A stretch of DNA of 64,000 nucleotides from Lamprocystis purpurea DSM 4197 (lineage in GTDB: Bacteria; Pseudomonadota; Gammaproteobacteria; Chromatiales; Chromatiaceae), in contig NZ_KB902363.1 of assembly GCF_000379525.1 (NCBI RefSeq), positions 60,846-124,845 of the forward strand, given 5' to 3'. The translations under genes were made by a program, and so were the position numbers. The notes under the pieces are model-generated. The model made no database searches. It was given only the letters and a program-made list of their open reading frames with translations, and was not told the DNA's origin. Positions 58,267 through 64,000 of this stretch are shown in pieces (the first letter of the stretch is position 1; each line of letters starts with the position of its first letter).

Positions 58267-59037
58267 ATGGCAGGGATGCTCGCGATCCTGGTCGGGGTCG
58301 TGCTGCTCGGTGGCGCGGGACTGCTGTACGCCGAGTATCGGCAAGAGTCGCGTGTCTTGCGCGAGGCGGCGATCGGCGTTGTCGACGCCGACCATCAGCG
58401 CGACCCCGCGCGCACCGTGGAACGACTCACCCGTTGGGTCTACAACAACCAGGGGTTCGCCAAGAATTCACGTTATTTCCTGAGTCCGCGATTCGGCCCG
58501 ACGCCGTTGCAGGTGCTGGAATCAGGGGGCGATTGTGCCGATAAATCCAGGCTGCTGGCGGCCATGCTCGACGAGTTGGGTATTCCCAGTACATTGGTGA
58601 TGCTCTACGCGCCCGACTATGCCAGGTCCACGCACACGGTGGTGGAAGCCCGGTTACCCGGTTTTCGCGCGGCAGCCGACCCGGTATTCGATATCGTGTT
58701 TCCGGACGGGGCCGGCGGTTTGCTTGGGGTGGCGCAGCTCAAGCAGCAGCCGGAGCGCTTCGAGGCGCGCATTCATGCGCTTGCCGCAGAACGGGGTCCG
58801 GCCTCCAAAGTCGCCTTTTATCCGACCGAACTTGAGAGCTACCGGTGGCCCAGGACCATCAACTGGGAGCGTATGCCGGTCACGCGCCTCCTCGGCTCAG
58901 TGCTCGGTTGGGTCGTCCCTCAACCCGATCTGTTAACGCGGCCGCGTCTGCTGGCCGAGCCTAAGCTGCTTGTTTCGGTAGCGCTATTTTGGCCGGGGCT
59001 GGTGTGTGTCGGGCTGGGTTGGCTGCTGATGCCTTGA
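58267..59037 (+). CDS. Transglutaminase-like membrane protein
   Basis: A 256-residue protein with an N-terminal membrane span (about 3-22, ILVGVVLLGGAGLLYAE) and a C-terminal span (about 235-254). Between them is a transglutaminase-like core with catalytic Cys in GGDCADKSRLLAAML, His in STHTVVEA and Asp in AADPVFDI, so a papain-like hydrolase or transferase in the periplasm is possible. Its target is unknown. It shares the thrC transcript by spacing. Confidence 0.75.
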   Translation: MAGMLAILVGVVLLGGAGLLYAEYRQESRVLREAAIGVVDADHQRDPARTVERLTRWVYNNQGFAKNSRYFLSPRFGPTPLQVLESGGDCADKSRLLAAMLDELGIPSTLVMLYAPDYARSTHTVVEARLPGFRAAADPVFDIVFPDGAGGLLGVAQLKQQPERFEARIHALAAERGPASKVAFYPTELESYRWPRTINWERMPVTRLLGSVLGWVVPQPDLLTRPRLLAEPKLLVSVALFWPGLVCVGLGWLLMP

Positions 59038-59140
59038 CCCAAGGCGCTTGTAATCGCGGTCGATCAGTGGCATTTCGCGCCCTACGCGATTGACCGGTCA
59101 AACCGGACGTGTTACGAATCCCAATACGAGGCTGCATACG

Positions 59141-59893
59141 ATGGCATCTGCTCAACTGACTGGAGCCAATATTGATCCGGCCGAAGTCGCCTATTATGAG
59201 CGCCTGGCTCACCGTTGGTGGGATACCACCGGGCCCTTCTGGCCCCTGCACCGACTCAATACCTTTCGCGTCGGTTATCTGCGTGATCGGGTTGCGCTCA
59301 CGCTGGGTTTGGATCCGCGGCAGGAGCATCCGTTTGCGGGGTTGCGGGTGCTCGATATTGGCTGCGGCGGCGGCATCTTAAGCGAGTCCGTGGCCCGCCT
59401 GGGCGCCACGGTGGTCGGCGTGGATGTGACCGAGAAAAACCTTGGTGTGGCACGCTTGCACGCCGGCTGGAGTGGCTTGACGATCGACTACCGGTTGGAA
59501 TCCGTCGATCAACTTGCCGATTCCGGAACAGTCTTCGACCTGGTGCTGAACATGGAAGTGGTGGAGCATGTCGAACGGCTGCCCGACTTTCTTGCGCACT
59601 GCGCCCGCCTGGTCCGGCCGGGCGGTGTCATGGTGGTGTCCAGCATCAACCGGACCGTCGCGGCGGCTTTCATTGCAATCTTCGGGGCGGAATATGTCCT
59701 GCGCTGGTTGCCGCGAGGGACCCACCAGTATCGCAAACTGGTGCGTCCGGGCGAGGTGATCGCCGGTCTTGGCGCGGATTATCGCGTCCTGGATCGGACC
59801 GGGGTGCGGGTCAACCCGTTCAACCGGGCCTTCTCCCTGACCCGATGGATGGGGGTGAACTATATGCTCGTGATGCAGCGGTGTGACGATTAG
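59141..59893 (+). CDS. ubiG: Ubiquinone O-methyltransferase UbiG
   Basis: SAM-dependent O-methyltransferase acting twice in ubiquinone synthesis. The 250-residue protein starts MASAQLTGANIDPAEVAYYE and has WWDTTGPFWPLHRLN, the SAM motif VLDIGCGGGILSE, NMEVVEHVERLPDFL, and GTHQYRKLVRPGE. An upstream 17-residue extension was not used. Confidence 0.94.
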   Translation: MASAQLTGANIDPAEVAYYERLAHRWWDTTGPFWPLHRLNTFRVGYLRDRVALTLGLDPRQEHPFAGLRVLDIGCGGGILSESVARLGATVVGVDVTEKNLGVARLHAGWSGLTIDYRLESVDQLADSGTVFDLVLNMEVVEHVERLPDFLAHCARLVRPGGVMVVSSINRTVAAAFIAIFGAEYVLRWLPRGTHQYRKLVRPGEVIAGLGADYRVLDRTGVRVNPFNRAFSLTRWMGVNYMLVMQRCDD

Positions 59894-59928
59894 TAACGTG
59901 TCAGAAACAAGCTAAACAACGATACACT

Positions 59929-60187
59929 CGTTGTCGTTGTCGTTGTCGTTGTCGTAATCGGAGAAGCGGTTCAAGTTAGGCATGAGCTGCCCGCTGTCTA
60001 TTTGGTTTCGATTCGCTCCGTCGCTTGGGCGTACAAGACCATCAAGCGTCTGAAAGGCTTGGATCACCACGCGCGGGACCGGCGTTCTTCATCGTGCCGG
60101 CCGGAGCGATGATGAAGGCCCACGGGCCTAACGTTCATTGCGGTGCGAGAGAATACTCGCCGGCATCGTAAACGCGATTATGACAAC
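59929..60187 (+). repeat. GTTGTC-tract dispersed element, copy E (full length)
   Basis: Four GTTGTC units (59930-59953), CGTAATCGGAGAAGCGGTTC, the CCCGCTGTCTAT box, CAAGACCATCAAGCGTCTGA and GGCTTGGATCACCACGCGCG follow in order, ending with a short degenerate inverse tract (GATTATGACAACA, about 60175-60187). It fills the gap between ubiG and the convergent reductase gene; no other gene in 59894-60214. Confidence 0.85.
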
Positions 60188-60214
60188 AGTCTACCGCGGC
60201 CTGCGCGCATAGAT

Positions 60215-61684
60215 TCAGGTGTCCGTGTATTCACTCGCCATCCGTTCCTGGGCGACACCGAGCGCGCCGAGCGCCGCCGCGCTTGCGCGCACCGCGGCGG
60301 CCGGCCCGGCGAGATAGAAGCGCAGGCCGCTGAGATCCGCATGGTCCGTTTGCAGCGCCGCGATCAGGTCCGCCGCCGCGTCGCTGGTCAGCGGCGTGAA
60401 GCTGAAGTTGTCCAGTGCGTCTGTGAGCGCGCGTCCCCAGCGGCTCTGGTAGTGTCCCTCGGGATAGGTGGTGCCCCAATAGAGGTGGAACGACTCGATC
60501 AGATCGATGGAGACGGCGTGCTCGATCAGGCTTTTCACGGGGGCAATGCCGTCGCCGATCGCGATGAATACCGCGGGTTCCGGTGCGTCCTCGCGCAGCA
60601 CGAAGGCTCCCTGGGGGCCGGTCACCTTGATCAATTGCCCGGCGTGAAGTCCGCCGAAGACCGCCGCGGCGAAGGCGTCCGTGCCGCGTCGGACGTAGAA
60701 CCAGAGATTGCGTCCGTTGCACGGACAGCTCGCAATCGGCAGTTCACGGCTGGCGCCGTCCTCCAGGGTCAGGATGACGCGCTGGCCGGCCATGAAGCGC
60801 AAGGTGTGGGTGCGCGGGGTCTGGACATTCAGGCTCACCAGATCCGGGGCGAGCGGTTCCAGCTTGCGCAGGCTGGCGCGGATCTCCTGGCGCGGCAGGT
60901 CCTGCACCGACAGCGCCTCGGCCGCTTCGAGGACCAGATCGGTGACCGCCGTCGTCGAGCAGGTGAGAATGTAGCCCAATTGTTTCTCGCGCTCACTCAG
61001 CACATAGTCGTGATCGCGCGTCCTGGCGACCTCACCGCTCAGCACACGGGCCTTGCATTCTCCGCAGTTACCGCTGGCGCAGCCGTAACCCAGCTTGAGT
61101 CCGGCGCGCACCGAGGCATCCAGGATGGACTCGGCGCCCTCGACGAAGAAATCGTGCCCGCTCGGGATCAGTTTGCAGTTGGCAGCCATGATGCGCAGGA
61201 AGGTGTCTTTCGCCAGCAGTTGGGCTTTCTGGTCAGTCGTTGGTCGCTCCGCCAGGGCCAGGCGGGCTTGCGCAAACCAGGCTTGCAGGGCGCTGATCGC
61301 CGCCGCGGACGGACCCGGATAACCGCCCGGAAGGTCCCGGAGCCGTGCGCCGACCTCGTCCAGCAGCGACTCGGTTGCCGTCAGGGCCGACATCCGCTCG
61401 ACCAGCGTCGCGCTCAGGCCGCGCAGACGTGCGACCAGGACCTCGGGGCTGGGCAGGATGGTATCGGCGTGATGGGACTTCGGCACGGCCGCGGACTTGA
61501 TCCGCTCCACTCGGAGCAGTGCCTCGTCGTCATGGAGGCTCACCGCCGGGTAGAGCAGCAACAAATCCTGGATCGCGACGGCACCCTCGAAGGTTTCGAG
61601 GTCGCCGCGGCGGATGCGCCGCTGGATCTCGGCGCGGGTGACCCCGGCCAGGCGGGCGGCGCGGGAGAGACTCAGATAGCCCAT
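60215..61684 (-). CDS. HTH-like / 2Fe-2S / FAD-NAD(P)H oxidoreductase fusion
   Basis: The ATG at 61684 gives 489 residues. N-terminus: an excisionase/MerR-like HTH (YLSLSRAARLAGVTRAEIQRRIRRGDLETFEG, first 20 diagnostic), then a helical linker (about 60-190). A plant-type [2Fe-2S] domain (about 200-290) has CASGNCGEC and a fourth Cys in LTCST. A ferredoxin-NADP reductase-like FAD (about 300-385, variant) and NAD domain (about 390-489, AIGDGIAPVKSLIEH) complete it. The role is unknown; it is divergent from glcE by 198 bp, suggesting a link to 2-hydroxyacid metabolism or electron supply. Confidence 0.75.
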   Translation of the reverse strand: MGYLSLSRAARLAGVTRAEIQRRIRRGDLETFEGAVAIQDLLLLYPAVSLHDDEALLRVERIKSAAVPKSHHADTILPSPEVLVARLRGLSATLVERMSALTATESLLDEVGARLRDLPGGYPGPSAAAISALQAWFAQARLALAERPTTDQKAQLLAKDTFLRIMAANCKLIPSGHDFFVEGAESILDASVRAGLKLGYGCASGNCGECKARVLSGEVARTRDHDYVLSEREKQLGYILTCSTTAVTDLVLEAAEALSVQDLPRQEIRASLRKLEPLAPDLVSLNVQTPRTHTLRFMAGQRVILTLEDGASRELPIASCPCNGRNLWFYVRRGTDAFAAAVFGGLHAGQLIKVTGPQGAFVLREDAPEPAVFIAIGDGIAPVKSLIEHAVSIDLIESFHLYWGTTYPEGHYQSRWGRALTDALDNFSFTPLTSDAAADLIAALQTDHADLSGLRFYLAGPAAAVRASAAALGALGVAQERMASEYTDT

Positions 61685-61882
61685 GAACAGCGGTCTCCAG
61701 ACGGGTGTCGGCCTCAAGGTTGCAATCCCGACCCCGGCATCCCATTGAGGACAGCGGAGAGCAAGGGCACGCAACTCACGAGTAACATAGTCGATGTGCC
61801 GACGCGACGCAAAAGCACTGGAGGATCCCGTGGACCAACAAACCAAGCGGCTGTGCGCCTTCATCAGCGGGCATCAGCCAGT

Positions 61883-62983
61883 ATGACTACCGACGCCGAT
61901 TGCGATCTCACGGCCGCGCTGCTCGATCAACTGCGGGCGGCCGCGGCGGCTGGCCGCTCATTGAACCTGCGCGGGGCCGGAACCAAGACCCGGCTCGGCC
62001 GTCAGGTCGCGGCGGACACCACGCCACTGGACCTGTCCGGGCATTGCGGGATCATCAACTACCAGCCCAAGGAGCTGGTGGTGACCGCCCGCTGTGGGAC
62101 CACGCTGGCGGTCATCGAGGCCGCGCTGGCCGAGCACGGCCAGCATCTCCCCTGTGAACCGCCGCGGCTGGGTGTCGGCGCGACCCTGGGGGGCACCGTC
62201 GCCTGTGGTCTCTCCGGCCCCGCCCGGCCGTCCGGCGGCGCGATTCGCGACCTGGTGCTGGGTGCCCGTATTCTCACCGGCCGGGCCGAGGTCCTGCGCT
62301 TTGGGGGCGAGGTGATGAAAAACGTGGCGGGTTACGATTGTTCCCGCCTCATGGTCGGGGCTTACGGGACCTTGGGTGTGCTGCTGGACATCAGTGTCAA
62401 GGTGTTGCCGTCTCCGGCCGTATCCCGGACCCTGGTGCAGGACTGTGATCAACCCGAGGCCCTGGCGCGGATGGAGCGTTGGGCGGCGCAGCCTTTGCCC
62501 ATCACGGCCTCCTGCTGGATCGACTCCGGGGACGGCGGACGGCTGTGGGTGCGTCTGGCCGGGGCTGCCCAAGGGGTTCGCGCCGCGGCCGAACGCATCG
62601 GGGGCGAACCGCTGGCGGATGCGGATGCCGTCGCTTTCTGGGACGATCAGGTGCGTGAGCAGGGTCACGCGTTTTTCCAAGGCGACTTGCCCCTGTGGCG
62701 CTGCGCTCTGCCGGCAGCGACGCCGCCCCTGGACTTGCCGGGTCCGCAACTCCTGGAGTGGGGCGGTGCCCAGCGCTGGCTGCGCAGTGGTGCCGCGCCC
62801 GCGGTCATCCGTGCCCTGGTCGCCGCCGCGGGCGGTCACGCGACCCTGTTCCGCGGCGGTGACCGCACGGGGGAGGTCTTCCAACCCTTGTCGGCGCCGC
62901 TGCTGGCCCTGCACCGCAACCTCAAGCGTGCTTTCGACCCCGCCGGTATTCTCAATCCCGGCCGACTGTATCAGGACCTCTGA
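61883..62983 (+). CDS. glcE: Glycolate oxidase FAD-binding subunit GlcE
   Basis: An FAD-binding (PCMH) subunit of glycolate oxidase, 366 residues. CGTTLAVIEAALAEHGQHLP, GVGATLGGTVACGLSGPARP and GGEVMKNVAGYDCSRLMVGA are GlcE hallmarks; the C-terminus ends FDPAGILNPGRLY. The start at 61883 lies within a much longer open frame. glcF follows by 9 bp; glcD is not adjacent within the window. Confidence 0.93.
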   Translation: MTTDADCDLTAALLDQLRAAAAAGRSLNLRGAGTKTRLGRQVAADTTPLDLSGHCGIINYQPKELVVTARCGTTLAVIEAALAEHGQHLPCEPPRLGVGATLGGTVACGLSGPARPSGGAIRDLVLGARILTGRAEVLRFGGEVMKNVAGYDCSRLMVGAYGTLGVLLDISVKVLPSPAVSRTLVQDCDQPEALARMERWAAQPLPITASCWIDSGDGGRLWVRLAGAAQGVRAAAERIGGEPLADADAVAFWDDQVREQGHAFFQGDLPLWRCALPAATPPLDLPGPQLLEWGGAQRWLRSGAAPAVIRALVAAAGGHATLFRGGDRTGEVFQPLSAPLLALHRNLKRAFDPAGILNPGRLYQDL

Positions 62984-62992
62984 GGGCCAACC

Positions 62993-64000
62993 GTGCAGAC
63001 CCAGATTCTCCCGGAGTTCCTTGCCACCCCCGCGGGACGCGAGGCCGACGCCATCCTGCGCAGTTGCGTTCACTGCGGCTTCTGTACCGCCACCTGCCCC
63101 ACCTATCAGTTGCTGGGCGACGAATTGGATGGGCCGCGCGGGCGGATCTACCAGATCAAGCAGGTCCTCGAAGGGCATACCCCGACCCGCATCACGCAGC
63201 AGCACCTGGACCGCTGTCTCACCTGCCGTTCCTGCGAGACCACCTGTCCGTCCGGGGTGCGCTATGCCCGGCTGGCCGAGATTGGCCGTCATCTGGTGGA
63301 GGAGCGGGTCGCGCGGCCGGTCGGCGAGCGACTGCTGCGCACCGTATTGGTCCGGCTGCTGCCGCACCCGGCCCGTCTGCGTCCGCTGCTCGGCCTCGGT
63401 CGGCTGGTGCGGCCCCTGCTGCCGGCCGCGCTGGCGGCCAAGGTGCCGCGCGCCCGGCCGGCCGGGGACTGGCCCGCGCCGCGCGGTCGGCGGCGTTGCC
63501 TGGTGTTGGCCGGTTGTGTTCAGTCGGTCGCCACACCCCTGACCAACGCGGCGGCGGCCCGCCTGCTCGACCGGCTGGGTGTCGACCTGATCGCCAGTCC
63601 CGCCGCCGGCTGCTGCGGTGCTGTTGCTTATCACCTCAATGCCCAGGATGAGGGCCTGGACGCCATGCGCCGTAACATCGACGCCTGGTGGCCCGAGATC
63701 GCGGCCGGCTGCGACGCCATTCTGGTGACCGCGAGCGCCTGTGCGGGCATGGTGAAGGACTACGGTGACCTGTTGCGCGATGATCCCCTCTATGCCGAGA
63801 AGGCCGCGCGGGTGTCGGCCTTGGCCCGCGATCCGGCCGAGTGGCTGGCGGCGGCGGACTTGAGCCCGCTGGGGACACCAGGTCGGGGTCGGCGCATTGC
63901 CTTCCACGCCCCCTGCACGCTCCAGCACGGGCAGCAGATCAAGGGCGTGGTCGAAGGCATTCTCACCCGGCTCGGCTTTACCTTGAGCGTCGTGCCGGAC
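62993..64000 (+). CDS. glcF: Glycolate oxidase iron-sulfur subunit GlcF (partial)
   Basis: The Fe-S subunit that passes electrons from glycolate to the quinone pool. A GTG start with GAGGG upstream opens a frame that runs past the window end (336 codons seen of about 400). Two [4Fe-4S] motifs are present (CVHCGFCTATCP near 25 and CLTCRSCETTCP near 75), then the first CCG domain (SPAAGCCGA) and part of the second (HAPCTLQHGQQI). Confidence 0.94.
   Translation, partial: MQTQILPEFLATPAGREADAILRSCVHCGFCTATCPTYQLLGDELDGPRGRIYQIKQVLEGHTPTRITQQHLDRCLTCRSCETTCPSGVRYARLAEIGRHLVEERVARPVGERLLRTVLVRLLPHPARLRPLLGLGRLVRPLLPAALAAKVPRARPAGDWPAPRGRRRCLVLAGCVQSVATPLTNAAAARLLDRLGVDLIASPAAGCCGAVAYHLNAQDEGLDAMRRNIDAWWPEIAAGCDAILVTASACAGMVKDYGDLLRDDPLYAEKAARVSALARDPAEWLAAADLSPLGTPGRGRRIAFHAPCTLQHGQQIKGVVEGILTRLGFTLSVVPD

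Noticed and set aside
60143-61882. N-terminal 580 codons of the 946-codon plus-strand frame ending in glcE
   Set aside because: They are antisense to the 2Fe-2S reductase gene; GlcE similarity begins only at 61883.
61958-63928. 656-codon minus-strand frame opposite glcE/glcF
   Set aside because: Antisense to two well-supported subunits; no domain visible.

Overview
This window is high-GC chromosomal DNA from a gammaproteobacterium. It most likely comes from a purple sulfur bacterium (Chromatiaceae-like). That placement is inference from gene content: a sulfide:quinone-oxidoreductase-like flavoprotein, a hup-type uptake [NiFe] hydrogenase operon with HupR, acetate uptake and activation genes, PPi-dependent phosphofructokinase with a membrane pyrophosphatase, and classic gammaproteobacterial orders (trmJ-cysE-iscR-iscS; zapA-6S RNA-fthC; ygfB-pepP-ubiH-ubiI). 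No photosynthesis gene, rRNA or tRNA was seen.

Layout. 1-4.5 kb: repeat ends, then iscS, iscR, cysE, trmJ on the minus strand and suhB divergent. 4.6-8.1 kb: SQR-like flavoprotein with an unlisted 52-residue partner, a GNAT acetyltransferase and an aldo/keto reductase. 8.2-16 kb: pyrD, a lone acetolactate synthase large subunit, coaE, and type IV pilus genes pilD-pilC-pilB. 16-19 kb: a NYN nuclease/cold-shock-like fusion and acs. 19-27 kb: hydrogenase operon hupS-L-C-D-F-H-R on the minus strand, with palindromic repeats at three of its junctions. 27-32 kb: porin with a large insertion, rpiA, ilvA. 32-39 kb: fthC, 6S RNA, zapA, a zapA-linked coiled-coil protein, ygfB, pepP, ubiH, ubiI. 39-45 kb: pfp, a small protein and hppA (pyrophosphate metabolism), then ppa, moaC, engB. 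45-50 kb: an exported repeat protein, a phosphohexomutase, a cysteine-rich protein, a HepT/MntA toxin-antitoxin pair and a DEDD exonuclease. 50-56 kb: cNMP/CBS/nucleotidyltransferase regulator, a two-part sodium:solute symporter, and actP-DUF485 acetate permease. 56-64 kb: thrC, a transglutaminase-like protein, ubiG, a 2Fe-2S reductase with an HTH-like front end, glcE and the start of glcF.

Genes that work together: acetate import (actP/DUF485, perhaps the DUF4212 symporter) with activation by Acs; H2 oxidation (HupSLC) and sulfide oxidation (SQR-like) feeding the quinone pool, whose ubiquinone is built with UbiH, UbiI and UbiG; and PPi recycling by Pfp, HppA and Ppa.

The most unusual feature is the density of dispersed intergenic repeats. 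The main family has five copies bounded by inverted tracts of the hexanucleotide GTTGTC, with a conserved centre. There is also a 249-bp MITE-like element with 19-bp terminal inverted repeats and an inverted partner at the window's left edge, a 51-bp double-hairpin repeat (three copies), a 134-bp element with 25-bp perfect ends (two copies), and several REP-like palindromes. No CRISPR array, prophage or intact transposase was found.
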